The translations under genes and the position numbers were made by a program. A stretch of 64,000 bases of DNA from an uncultured Clostridia bacterium (lineage in GTDB: Bacteria > Bacillota > Clostridia > Christensenellales > Aristaeellaceae). This document shows, in pieces, positions 48,202-57,494 of this stretch; the stretch's first letter is position 1, and each line of letters opens with the position of its first letter. Below the pieces are notes generated by a model. The model did no database searches. It saw only the letters and a program-made list of their open reading frames with translations, and was not told where the DNA came from. The DNA lies in NCBI GenBank assembly GCA_945948915.1, contig CAMFCQ010000004.1, forward strand, positions 1 through 64,000, written 5' to 3'.

Positions 48202-48217
48202 CTTTATCATGATAAAG
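48202..48217. promoter_or_regulatory. Perfect 16-bp palindrome in the asd leader, candidate operator
   Basis: CTTTATCATGATAAAG, between the asd -10 and start codon. Confidence 0.45.
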
Positions 48218-48234
48218 TGGGCGATAATGCGTCC

Positions 48235-48263
48235 ATCATAGCATTTGGTGTGTGAAATGTCAA
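48235..48263 (-). promoter_or_regulatory. Sigma-A promoter for asd
   Basis: Minus strand TTGACA - 17 nt - TATGAT with TGC extension. Confidence 0.8.
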
Positions 48264-48321
48264 GGGCATTGACCTGTATGATAAAAAATACGCCCCTGCC
48301 TGATGAAATGTGCACCCCGAC

Positions 48322-48350
48322 TTTTCAATTTCGCGCATGTGTGGTAAAAT
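48322..48350 (+). promoter_or_regulatory. Sigma-A promoter for the M20 peptidase gene
   Basis: TTTTCA - 17 nt - TAAAAT with TGG extension. Confidence 0.5.
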
Positions 48351-48416
48351 AAGAAGCAATTGAGCCGCGAAGGATGAGGTCTTGCGAGGCGACATCAGTG
48401 AAATGGAGCAAACTGT

Positions 48417-49571
48417 ATGGACATGAAACAGCTTGACATCGAGGCGGGAGGCTATCTCGACCAGCTGCGCACCCACAGGCGCGCGCTGCACCGGATTCCC
48501 GAAATCGGCGAGGCGGAATACAAGACGCAGGCGTATCTCATTGAGCATCTGAGGCTTCTTTTACCGGATGACCTGCGCGTGTTTGCCGATACGGGTGTGC
48601 GCGCTGTATTCAAGGGCAATGGACAAGGGCGCGTTGTGGCATTTCGATCGGACATCGACGCGCTGCCGGTGCGCGAGCAGACGGGGTGCAGCTACGCTTC
48701 CGGGCATGAGGGCGTGATGCACGCCTGCGGTCACGATGGACACATGGCCAATCTGCTCACCTTTGCGCAGTGGCTGTGCGATCACCGCAGTCAGCTGATT
48801 GATGATGTTGTGCTTCTGTTTCAGCCTGCGGAGGAGACGATCGGCGGCGCAAAGCGCATGATCGATGAAGGAGCGCTGGAGAATCCGCATGTCGACGTGA
48901 TCTACGGCATGCACATGATGCCCGATATCCCGAAGGGCAGGATTGCCTCCTGCGCAGGGCCGATCATGGCGCAGACCTGCGAAATGGATTTTGTCATCCA
49001 CGGTCAAAGCGCACACGGTGCGACACCACACCTGGGCGCGGACGCGATCACGGCGATGGGCCATCTGCTCACGCTTTTCCAGACGACCGTCGCGCGCAGC
49101 GTGGATCCCTGCCAGCAGGCGCTCATTACCATCGGCAAGGTTCGCGCAGGCGAGCAGCGCAATATCCTCGCAGACCGGGCGGAGCTGCAGGGCATCGTCA
49201 GAACGTTCTCCAATAGAGTCTATGACGGACTGGAAGCGCGCATACGTGATGATCTGAAGGGCATCGAGGCGGCGTTCGGCGTCAAGACGGAATTCATCAA
49301 ACGCGTGTTCTACCCATGTGTGGAGAACGATGAAAAGGAGTTTGAACACGTCAAAGCGCTGCTGGGAGATCGATTCCTTCAGGCCAAGCCCCGTATGACG
49401 GCGGAGGACTTTTCGTATTATCAGTTGAGCGTGCCGGGTGTGTTCGTCTTCTGCGGGTGCATGGATGACACGCATACCGCGCCGCTGCATGCTTCAACGT
49501 TTGACTTTGACGAGGAATCGCTGCTTCCTGGCCTGGCGCTGTTTGCCAGCCTGGTCAGCATCGCGTCGTAA
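48417..49571 (+). CDS. M20 family amidohydrolase
   Basis: LHRIPEIGEAEYKT, MHACGHDGHMANLL, FQPAEETIGGAKRMI, GMHMMPDIPKG. Confidence 0.92.
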   Translation: MDMKQLDIEAGGYLDQLRTHRRALHRIPEIGEAEYKTQAYLIEHLRLLLPDDLRVFADTGVRAVFKGNGQGRVVAFRSDIDALPVREQTGCSYASGHEGVMHACGHDGHMANLLTFAQWLCDHRSQLIDDVVLLFQPAEETIGGAKRMIDEGALENPHVDVIYGMHMMPDIPKGRIASCAGPIMAQTCEMDFVIHGQSAHGATPHLGADAITAMGHLLTLFQTTVARSVDPCQQALITIGKVRAGEQRNILADRAELQGIVRTFSNRVYDGLEARIRDDLKGIEAAFGVKTEFIKRVFYPCVENDEKEFEHVKALLGDRFLQAKPRMTAEDFSYYQLSVPGVFVFCGCMDDTHTAPLHASTFDFDEESLLPGLALFASLVSIAS

Positions 49572-49587
49572 TAGAGGAGGAATACAA

Positions 49588-50550
49588 ATGGGCTTCTTTG
49601 ACAGGTACTACTACGGCAAGGCGGGCAAGCGTGATTACAGCGAAATGGACATGCCCAAGAACCGCGTCTCTCTGTTCTTCCTTGTGTTTAAGGATCATTT
49701 CTTTGATCTGATCAAGGTCAATATCCTGCAGCTCGTGTTCTGGCTGCCGTTCCTGATCTGGACGTATATCAACATGATGGCGATCCAGTCCATCGACACG
49801 CAGACTCTGCTTGAGGCGGAGAATGGAATGCAGCAGTTCATGGGCATGGTGAGCGGCTATGTGATCATGTGGCTCATCGGCCTGATTCCGTGCACGCTGA
49901 TTACTGGTCCGTCGTCTGCCGGTGCGGCATATGTCATGCGCAACTGGGCGCGTGACCAGCATGCGTTCCTGTTTTCGGATTACAAGGACGCGTTCAAGAG
50001 CAACTGGAAGCAGGCGCTGCCGGTTTCCATCATCACTGCGCTTGTGCCGGTACTGGCGTATACGGCGGTCAGGTATTACGGCGCGCTGGCATCCAGCAAT
50101 GTTATGATGCTGCTCCCGTTGGTGCTGGTGCTCTCTGCCACGCTGATGTGGACGCTGATGCTGCCGCTGCTCTATCCGATGATGATCGGCTATGAGCTCA
50201 AGTTCTCCGCGCTGTTGAAGAACGCGTTCCTCATGGCGGCTGCGCGTCTGCCGCAGATGGTGCTGGCGCGCCTGATCACGTTTCTTCCGATTGCGGCGCT
50301 GTTCGTTGGGTTCTACACCGGTAATGGCGTTGTGATTCTGGTGGTTTCGCTGTATTATATGCTGTTTGGCTTTGCGTTCTCCCGTCTGGTTTACGCGTCC
50401 GTGGCCAACAGCGTGTTTGACAAGTTCCTGAATCCTCACATTGAAGGCGCACAGGTGGGCATGGGCCTGCGTCCGCACACGGATGACGATGAGCTGCTGG
50501 ATGACGAAGAAGATGAAGAGGATGAAGACGAGGATAACGGCGAAGACTGA
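49588..50550 (+). CDS. Polytopic membrane protein with acidic C-terminus (DUF624/YesL-like)
   Basis: MGFFDRYYYGKAGKRDYSEMDMPKNR; several TM segments; C-terminal DDDELLDDEEDEEDEDEDNGED; RBS gaggagg. Confidence 0.65.
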   Translation: MGFFDRYYYGKAGKRDYSEMDMPKNRVSLFFLVFKDHFFDLIKVNILQLVFWLPFLIWTYINMMAIQSIDTQTLLEAENGMQQFMGMVSGYVIMWLIGLIPCTLITGPSSAGAAYVMRNWARDQHAFLFSDYKDAFKSNWKQALPVSIITALVPVLAYTAVRYYGALASSNVMMLLPLVLVLSATLMWTLMLPLLYPMMIGYELKFSALLKNAFLMAAARLPQMVLARLITFLPIAALFVGFYTGNGVVILVVSLYYMLFGFAFSRLVYASVANSVFDKFLNPHIEGAQVGMGLRPHTDDDELLDDEEDEEDEDEDNGED

Positions 50551-50607
50551 TCCGCAGGCGGCATGAAAGCCTGACATCCCGGGGAAAATGCTCCCGGGGG
50601 TGAGGCA

Positions 50608-50793
50608 ATGTCTGTACGATACAGAAAACCAACCAGCCGGGAGCGCAGAAAATACCGTGCGGCTGAGGCTGCGGGACTGCTTGATCGGGTGATGGAGGTT
50701 GGCTGGGCCGGCCTGTCCGCCAAGGAAAGCGGGCGGATCGGCGGGATTCTTGCGCATATGGATCAGGAGAAAACGACGGACAATGTACGATGA
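50608..50793 (+). CDS. Small acid-soluble spore protein-like (alpha/beta-type, divergent)
   Basis: 61 aa; GLLDRVMEVGWAGLSAKESGRIGGILAHM matches the C-terminal half of alpha/beta SASPs (xLTxxExGRIGG); RBS upstream. Confidence 0.6.
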   Translation: MSVRYRKPTSRERRKYRAAEAAGLLDRVMEVGWAGLSAKESGRIGGILAHMDQEKTTDNVR

Positions 50794-51547
50794 TTTTGCA
50801 GGCGTATACGATACGCTGATGGACGATTTCGACTACGACGCCTGGAGCGAGTACTATCTTTCGCTCATCCGGGACGCGCTGGGCGGGCTGCCTGTGCGCA
50901 TGGCAGAATGCGCCTGCGGAACGGGCAGCCTGACGGTTCGCTTTGCCCGGAAAGGTCTGAGCGTTGTCGGCATTGATCTCTCCGCCTCGATGCTCAGACG
51001 CGCGGAGGAAAAGGCGCGCACCTGGGGCGTAGAAGCCGCGTTTGTTCGTCAGGACATGCGGCGGCTCGCGCTGCCGCGCCGCGTTGGAGCGGTGCTTGCA
51101 ACCTGCGATGGCGTCAACTACCTGACCACACCGCAGGATGTCATGACGTTTTTCGGCGCCGCATATGCACAGCTGCTGCCGGGCGGCGTGCTGTGCTTTG
51201 ACTGCTCCAGCCGACATAAGCTGGAAGACGAGATGGGCGATGCATTCTTTGGCGAGGAACGGGATGGACTGACGACCCTCTGGCAGAACACGCTCAACCG
51301 TGAGAACCACATTCTGACGATGGATGTAACCTTCTTTGTGCGTGAGGCTGACGGGCGCTACCGGCGTTTCCGGGAACAGCACCGCCAGCGCGCGCACAGC
51401 CAGAAGGAGATCCTCGCATGGCTTGCCGAGGCAGGCTTTGAGGAGATCCGCGCATACGGAGAGATGCGCCGGGATGCGCCGGAGGAAAAGGATACACGAA
51501 TTCACTATATAGCGCGCAAGCCCCAGCAGCATGGATTTGAGCTGTAA
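50783..51547 (+). CDS. Class I SAM-dependent methyltransferase
   Basis: DDFAGVYDTLMDDFDYDAWSEYY, AECACGTGSLTVRFARKG, VVGIDLSASML. Confidence 0.9.
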   Translation: MYDDFAGVYDTLMDDFDYDAWSEYYLSLIRDALGGLPVRMAECACGTGSLTVRFARKGLSVVGIDLSASMLRRAEEKARTWGVEAAFVRQDMRRLALPRRVGAVLATCDGVNYLTTPQDVMTFFGAAYAQLLPGGVLCFDCSSRHKLEDEMGDAFFGEERDGLTTLWQNTLNRENHILTMDVTFFVREADGRYRRFREQHRQRAHSQKEILAWLAEAGFEEIRAYGEMRRDAPEEKDTRIHYIARKPQQHGFEL

Positions 51548-51573
51548 GCAAACGCGCAGCAGGAGGAAAGAAC

Positions 51574-52473
51574 ATGGAGCAGAAAAAATCCAGGCTGCTT
51601 CGCATGACGCTCAAAGGCGGCGAGGCGCGTGTATTTTTGTGCGATACAACGGAGATGGCGCAGCAGGCGCGCGATATGCACAACGCAAGCAATACCTGTA
51701 CAGCGGCCATGGGCCGCATGCTGGCGGCGGTGTCCATCATGGGCGCCGGTCTCAAGAGCGAAGGCGACAGGATCACGGCGACGATCAACGGCGGCGGTCC
51801 TGCCGGTCCGATCTGCGGCGTTGCAGGCCCGGACGGCGTGGTCAAGGTTACCATCGAGAATCCGCAGGTGGAGCTTCCGCTCAAGCCGAACGGAAAGCTG
51901 GATGTCGGCGGCGCACTGGGCAAGGACGGCCAGCTGACGATCATGCGCTCGTTCAGCTATGGTGAGCCGTACGTCGGTCGTGTCCAGCTGGTTTCCGGCG
52001 AAATTGCCGAAGACTTTGCGATGTACTATCTGGAATCCGAGCAGACGCCGTCTCTCTGTGCGCTGGGCACGCTTGTGGGTGAGACGGTGCTATCTGCCGG
52101 CGGTATTCTGATTCAGGCGATGCCTGGCTGCTCGGATGCGCTGCTTAACGCCTTGGAGGTTCGGGCAGAGCTCTTTGGATCCATCTCTCAGCTGCTGCAG
52201 GAGATGACGCTGGAGGAGCTGGCCTATGCCTGTTTCCGCGATCTGGAGCCTGAGGTTCTTGAGGAAATCCCGCTTGAGCTCAGGTGCGACTGTTCGCGCG
52301 AGTATATCGAACGCGTGCTGCTGTCCATGGGTGAAAAGGAGATCCGCGATCTCATCCGCACACAGAACGGCTGCGAGGTCTCCTGTCATTTCTGCCGCAG
52401 CCACTATGCGTTTACCGGTGAAGAGCTTGAGAGGCTGCTTCAGAAGGCCAGAAACGACGAGGAAGACGTGTAA
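51574..52473 (+). CDS. hslO: Redox-regulated chaperone Hsp33
   Basis: YLESEQTPSLCALG; C-terminal CDCSREYIERVL...CEVSCHFCRSHYAF zinc/redox switch. Confidence 0.95.
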   Translation: MEQKKSRLLRMTLKGGEARVFLCDTTEMAQQARDMHNASNTCTAAMGRMLAAVSIMGAGLKSEGDRITATINGGGPAGPICGVAGPDGVVKVTIENPQVELPLKPNGKLDVGGALGKDGQLTIMRSFSYGEPYVGRVQLVSGEIAEDFAMYYLESEQTPSLCALGTLVGETVLSAGGILIQAMPGCSDALLNALEVRAELFGSISQLLQEMTLEELAYACFRDLEPEVLEEIPLELRCDCSREYIERVLLSMGEKEIRDLIRTQNGCEVSCHFCRSHYAFTGEELERLLQKARNDEEDV

Positions 52474-52505
52474 CCTCGATAACAGAAATGAACAGGAGGT
52501 TGGCC

Positions 52506-54176
52506 GTGAGCAACGTAATCACGATCAGCCGCACGCGCGATTATCTGGTCAGCCGTGCCGAAAAGCATCGGCGTGCAGGGCGGTATGACGAGGCGATGGC
52601 GCTCCTTGGGAAAGCCAGGAATCAATTCGGCATTCAGGAAGACATTGAGATAGAAGCAGCCCGCGTGTATACGGAAATGGGCTGCGAGGAAGAAGCTGCT
52701 CGAGCCTATCTGCGCGTGGTTCGTCTGGATGGCCCACACAAGGCAGCTGCGCTGTTTGATCTGTCACTGGCCAGCGCACAGAGGGGTGATTTCAGCCGAT
52801 CAGCATCGTATTACGAGCACTTTCTCGCCTGCAAAACACGGGCGGATATTCCTGATGAGATGGCCGCTGAGCTCGGCCGACAGCTGCTCGAGGAGCTCGA
52901 TCAGCCGTCCATGCGCAGCCGAAGAGCCCGGGCGCGGATGCTGGAGCAAAGAGCTGCCGCGCGATTGCAGGAAGGAAAGACTGCTGCTGCACAGCATTTG
53001 ATGGAGCACTCCCTGCGACTGCGCGAAACGGCACGGGGATATACCATGCTGGCCTGCTGCTTGTTGATGCGCATGAAGCTGCCTGAGGCAGTGAATGCAG
53101 CAAATCGCGCGCATCAGATGTCGCCCGGCAGAGTGCAGACGCTCTGTGTGCTCTCCGACGCCTATGCGGCGATGGGCGAGACGGAGTTTTCGCGCCGGGC
53201 GATGATTCTGGCTGCCATACGGGCCAGAGAACCGGACGATCTGTTCTCGGTGGCCATGGAGAGCGCGAAGCACGGTGATGACGAGCTGACGCTGCGCATG
53301 ACGAAAAAGCTACTCGCCCGTGAGCCTTATCACACGCATGGCATGAAGCTGCGCGCTTGTGCGCTGGTCAATCTGGGCCGGATGAAGGAGGCGAGCCGAC
53401 TGTTCGGCCGTCTGTGTGGGCTGCTCCCGGAGGATACGGTCTGCGAGTTTTTCTACAAGCTGTCGCGTGACAGCAGGACGCACACAGAGCGTTTTTTGCT
53501 GGGCATCGACGTGACGCATGAGGAGGGCGTAAGTCGTGCATCAGAGCTTATATCCATGCTCTATGTCTCACCGGATGCGATCTGTTCAGAACAGGAGACC
53601 CTCCATAGAGTTTGCAGGCTGTGCGATTGGGCATTCCATTCGCCGATGGCCGGCTCGCATACCAAGACGGTTGCGCTGATTCTGCTGACTGCAATGTCCG
53701 CAGACGAAGCGCGTCAGGTGCTGCTGGATGCGCTGACCGATCCGCTGCTTGCAGACGCTTTCAAGCTGAACGCACTTCAGGTGCTGACGGCCAAGGAGGG
53801 CTTCAAGCCATACTGCGTCGATATCGGCGGCAGATTGGTTCACCTGGCTGCAGGCGGCGTCAGCACGCAGCCGGCTCAAAGCAGCAAAGCCAATTCACAG
53901 ATTGTCCAGCGCGCCTCCGATGCGCTTTCCGGTGCTTATCCGGACGCGCCGCAGGCGATTCTGACCATGTTCCTTCGATATCTTAAAACCTATCCGCAGC
54001 CAAAGGGACGAGAGAAAGATGCGTGTGCCGCCGCGCTTGAACTGATGTATCATCGTCAGGCCGGCCGGCATGTCGATGAACAAAAGTTTGCAGAAAGAAA
54101 CGGCATTACAGCGAGGCTTCTGCACAGGATATTGCGTCGCTTTGAGCGATGCATGCAGGCGAAACCAGAGGAATAA
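52506..54176 (+). CDS. TPR-repeat hypothetical protein with C-terminal HTH-like region
   Basis: GTG start behind aggaggt; multiple TPR-like helical repeats; no catalytic motif. Confidence 0.6.
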   Translation: MSNVITISRTRDYLVSRAEKHRRAGRYDEAMALLGKARNQFGIQEDIEIEAARVYTEMGCEEEAARAYLRVVRLDGPHKAAALFDLSLASAQRGDFSRSASYYEHFLACKTRADIPDEMAAELGRQLLEELDQPSMRSRRARARMLEQRAAARLQEGKTAAAQHLMEHSLRLRETARGYTMLACCLLMRMKLPEAVNAANRAHQMSPGRVQTLCVLSDAYAAMGETEFSRRAMILAAIRAREPDDLFSVAMESAKHGDDELTLRMTKKLLAREPYHTHGMKLRACALVNLGRMKEASRLFGRLCGLLPEDTVCEFFYKLSRDSRTHTERFLLGIDVTHEEGVSRASELISMLYVSPDAICSEQETLHRVCRLCDWAFHSPMAGSHTKTVALILLTAMSADEARQVLLDALTDPLLADAFKLNALQVLTAKEGFKPYCVDIGGRLVHLAAGGVSTQPAQSSKANSQIVQRASDALSGAYPDAPQAILTMFLRYLKTYPQPKGREKDACAAALELMYHRQAGRHVDEQKFAERNGITARLLHRILRRFERCMQAKPEE

Positions 54177-54211
54177 TACTTCAAAACATGAAGCAAGCGA
54201 GGGAGATTCAC

Positions 54212-55039
54212 ATGAAGTGCATCGATTTTGACAAGCAATTTGAGCGCTATACGCGCGAGTGGATGACGAAAAATGCGGAGAAGTACAACAACGACATGGA
54301 TGCCATTGAAGCCATGATGCCTGAAATCTACATGGAATTCATGAGCAAACCGGCGTCGTGGCTGGACGGCATGTCCCCGGAAGCGTATTTCGAGCAGTTT
54401 GACGACGCAGGCATGCTGATTGACTGGATGTGCGCCTACTATGAGCAGGAAGTACCGGTGCCCGATCTGCTGCTGGAGCGCATTACGGCGCTGGGCAGCG
54501 ATGCGGAAGAGAAGCTTCTTGCCTTGCCCTTTGGCGACAATGTTCCGCACGAAGCCGCGCTGACGGCCATTTCCCTGCTGCGCGAGCTGGAAAGCAGCGC
54601 GCCGATGCAGGCGTATATCGACTTTATCAGTACGCTCGAAGAGCCGGATGAAAAGGGCGACATGTGCGCGGAGTCCCTGCTGTCCATGGGATACGCGGTG
54701 GTCGAGCCGATCCTGGCAGTGCTTGATCATGCCCGGCAGACGGCACGCGATATCTTTGCGGATATCCTGAGCAACTTTCCGGGCGATGACCGCATTTTTA
54801 TGCTGCTCATAGAACGCTTTGAGCACTGCGAGGATCGCCATGCGCTGTTCGCGTCCTATCTGGCCAAGTTTGGCGACGCCCGTGCGCTGCCGGTTCTGCT
54901 TGCAGCAGCGCTTGACGACAACACCAACTATCTTGATTATGTCGAGATTGTCAGTGCAATCGATGCGCTGGGCGGGGAAAGGCCGCCGGAGCGCAGCTTT
55001 GACGGCGATCCGTATTACGAGTCTCTTAAGCGGATCTAA
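54212..55039 (+). CDS. Helical-repeat (HEAT-like) hypothetical protein
   Basis: RBS gcgaggga, ATG; alpha-helical repeat pattern; acidic. Confidence 0.6.
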   Translation: MKCIDFDKQFERYTREWMTKNAEKYNNDMDAIEAMMPEIYMEFMSKPASWLDGMSPEAYFEQFDDAGMLIDWMCAYYEQEVPVPDLLLERITALGSDAEEKLLALPFGDNVPHEAALTAISLLRELESSAPMQAYIDFISTLEEPDEKGDMCAESLLSMGYAVVEPILAVLDHARQTARDIFADILSNFPGDDRIFMLLIERFEHCEDRHALFASYLAKFGDARALPVLLAAALDDNTNYLDYVEIVSAIDALGGERPPERSFDGDPYYESLKRI

Positions 55040-55200
55040 TACTAATTCTTGTTAAAATAGCCTAATCCGCACACCATCTTTCCGCTCTGACTTTGCCTTG
55101 TTCCGTTCAACGTACCGTGAGTAACGCCTCACTTCACTCGGCTTCGTCAGAGCGAAAAATCTGATGCACTCTATTAGGCATTTTAACTGCGAATTAGTAT
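55039..55200. repeat. MITE-like nested palindromic element
   Basis: Terminal inverted repeats TACTAATTC(..)GTTAAAATAGCCTAAT / ATTAGGCATTTTAAC(..)GAATTAGTA, inner CGCTCTGAC/GTCAGAGCG and GTGAG/CTCAC; ends compatible with TA duplication. Confidence 0.7.
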
Positions 55201-55257
55201 AAGCTGTTCTGCGCATAGGAAAGATGCATTTTTGAGCTACAAGGAGGAAATGCCTTC

Positions 55258-57198
55258 GTGATTTGTCCAAACTGCGGTCGGGAGCTGCCCGATACCGTTC
55301 GTGTTTGTCCGGGCTGCTCGGCCGTGCAGCGGGTGTTCAGGCGCAGACATGCTGACGCTGATCTGCCGGAACCGGGCGAACCCGTGCGCGTTTCGCGGCG
55401 GGTTGCCCCGAATACAGATGAGGTCAAACACAAAAGAGATCAAGCAGGAGGCCGCGTCTCCACGCCAAAGCGAAAGGCCCCTTCGGACAAAAGACCGGAC
55501 AGCGCCAGCCGCGTGCCTGTGGGGCTGAATAAGCAGGCAGCCCGGACACAGGTACGCTATGTGCGCCGGGCGCCGAATCGCATTCGGCGAAAAGTGGATG
55601 CCCGCCCTGCACTGCTGGATCCGCCGATCTATCGGAAATCGCACAAACGGCTGATGCGCGTGGTATTTGTCATCCTGCTCCTCACGCTGTTTATCGGTTC
55701 TGCGGGCGGTTACATGCTCTTTCGCACGGAGGATGGCCAGCGCCTGATGGCGACATGGGGCTGGTCGGTGGCCAATACGGACGCCTATGTGACCCTGGGC
55801 AGAGAACTGCTGGATCAAGCGTATTTCACACGGGCACTGGAGATGCTGAATGTCGCTGTTGAACGCGAGCCGGATAATGTCGATGCGCTGGTACTGATGG
55901 GGCAGGCCTATACGGAATTGGGCCAAACGGACGAGGCCATCGCCATCTACGAATCGCTGATTCAGGAGATCGCACCGGCGCACCCAAGCGCCTATCGGAA
56001 CCTGATCAAGATTTATCAGCAGCAGGGATACAACGCAGAAGCGCTGGCACTGATGAAAACCGCGGCGGAAAATGCCAATACCACGCAGGAATTCACGGTG
56101 ATGCTGCGCGAGTACACGCCGACGGCACCGACGCTCTCCCATCCGGAGGGGCGATACAACGAAGAGATCGATGTGACCATTTCCATTCCGGATGGGCAGA
56201 CTGTTTACTATTCCACCGACGGCACCGATCCGTCTGAATCCGGTCTGGTCTATACAGATGGCATGCAGATTCACATCCCTGAAGGCAAGATGACCATTAA
56301 GGCCATCGGCTTCACGGAAAACGGAACCCCCAGCGAACAGATTACGGCGGATTATACCGTTATTATTCCGACGCCTGCTGCGCCGAAGGCCAACTATGCC
56401 TCCGGCGTGTACAAGAAGGCCCCCAAGGTCACGCTGCGCCCAGGCTCCGAGGACAAGAAGGAGAACGAGAAGATCGTCGCGATCTATTACACGCTCGACG
56501 GCCGTCAGGCGACGACGGATTCCACGCTGTACACTGAGCCGATTCAGCTTCCGATCGGCGATTCACGGCTGCGCGCCATTGCCGTAGCAAGCAATGGAAA
56601 GATCAGTTATGAGATGAACGTTACCTACAAGGTGGAGGGCAACCTCAAGAACATGTTCAACTCGAACGATACGTTCAAGAACATGGAACTCTATAAGACC
56701 GGGTACAAGACGTTTACCAAGACCTGGGGCACACCGGAGAGCTACGAGGTGCTGCCGATGGAGGAATGGTACGGCCCGGACATGGAGAGCTATGAAGCTG
56801 TGTACAGCTGGGGTACAGCGAGGTTCTGCATCAAGACGACAGGCGGCAGCCCTGTGCTGTACGCGCTGGATACGACAAACAGCAAGATGACCGCGCCGCG
56901 CACGACCCGCGTGGGCATGAATGCCGACGAAGTGCTGGCAAAGTTCCGGGATCTTGGACAGGCTGCGCTGGACGAGGACGGGAACCGTTTGCTGTATAAT
57001 TACAACTCGGCCAACACGCAGTTCGGTACGTACCGAAAGGAAGCGAGCGGTCTTTACGCCATCCATTATTACTATCCGATCGGCGACGACAAGGAGATCT
57101 TTGTGGAGCTGTCGTATTACCTTGATGAGAATGGGGCAGTGGCGCGCGTTGTGTGGCAGCGCTATCTCTCTGAAATCACGGCAAATGCCGGAGGCTGA
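55258..57198 (+). CDS. Membrane protein with zinc ribbon, TPR and chitobiase-like beta repeats
   Basis: GTG start; CPNCGRELPDTVRVCPGC; TM at ~aa 130-155; TPR region; YYSTDGTDPSESG and YYTLDGRQATTDSTLYTEPI repeats. Confidence 0.8.
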   Translation: MICPNCGRELPDTVRVCPGCSAVQRVFRRRHADADLPEPGEPVRVSRRVAPNTDEVKHKRDQAGGRVSTPKRKAPSDKRPDSASRVPVGLNKQAARTQVRYVRRAPNRIRRKVDARPALLDPPIYRKSHKRLMRVVFVILLLTLFIGSAGGYMLFRTEDGQRLMATWGWSVANTDAYVTLGRELLDQAYFTRALEMLNVAVEREPDNVDALVLMGQAYTELGQTDEAIAIYESLIQEIAPAHPSAYRNLIKIYQQQGYNAEALALMKTAAENANTTQEFTVMLREYTPTAPTLSHPEGRYNEEIDVTISIPDGQTVYYSTDGTDPSESGLVYTDGMQIHIPEGKMTIKAIGFTENGTPSEQITADYTVIIPTPAAPKANYASGVYKKAPKVTLRPGSEDKKENEKIVAIYYTLDGRQATTDSTLYTEPIQLPIGDSRLRAIAVASNGKISYEMNVTYKVEGNLKNMFNSNDTFKNMELYKTGYKTFTKTWGTPESYEVLPMEEWYGPDMESYEAVYSWGTARFCIKTTGGSPVLYALDTTNSKMTAPRTTRVGMNADEVLAKFRDLGQAALDEDGNRLLYNYNSANTQFGTYRKEASGLYAIHYYYPIGDDKEIFVELSYYLDENGAVARVVWQRYLSEITANAGG

Positions 57199-57208
57199 GT
57201 GGTTGTGC

Positions 57209-57237
57209 TTGACAAAACTGCAAGAAAACCCTATAAT
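57209..57237 (+). promoter_or_regulatory. Consensus sigma-A promoter for the T-box/metG transcript
   Basis: TTGACA - 17 nt - TATAAT. Confidence 0.9.
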
Positions 57238-57244
57238 GGTTAGG

Positions 57245-57480
57245 AATATTGACTGCGATGAAGAAGAGAGCAGATGAAGAACGCGCCTAAAGAGAGCCGG
57301 GCAAGGTGAAAGCCGGCGGCAGCGGGACATCTGGTATGGCTTTGGAGCATCCGCGATGAATCAAGCGCGGCGGGCGTTCCCGTTACAGAGCATGGAGGCG
57401 GACGGCCATGAGGCTGATCCGTGAATCAGGGTGGTACCACGATAATTTCGTCCCTCGCTATGCAGCGGGGGACGTTTTTT
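57245..57480 (+). ncRNA. T-box leader (methionine specific) with terminator
   Basis: AGAGAG motifs in stem I, putative specifier ATG in TGGTATGGCTTTGGAGC, T-box AGGGTGGTACCACG, terminator CGTCCCTCGCTATGCAGCGGGGGACGTTTTTT. Confidence 0.93.
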
Positions 57481-57494
57481 AAGGAGAGGGAAAC

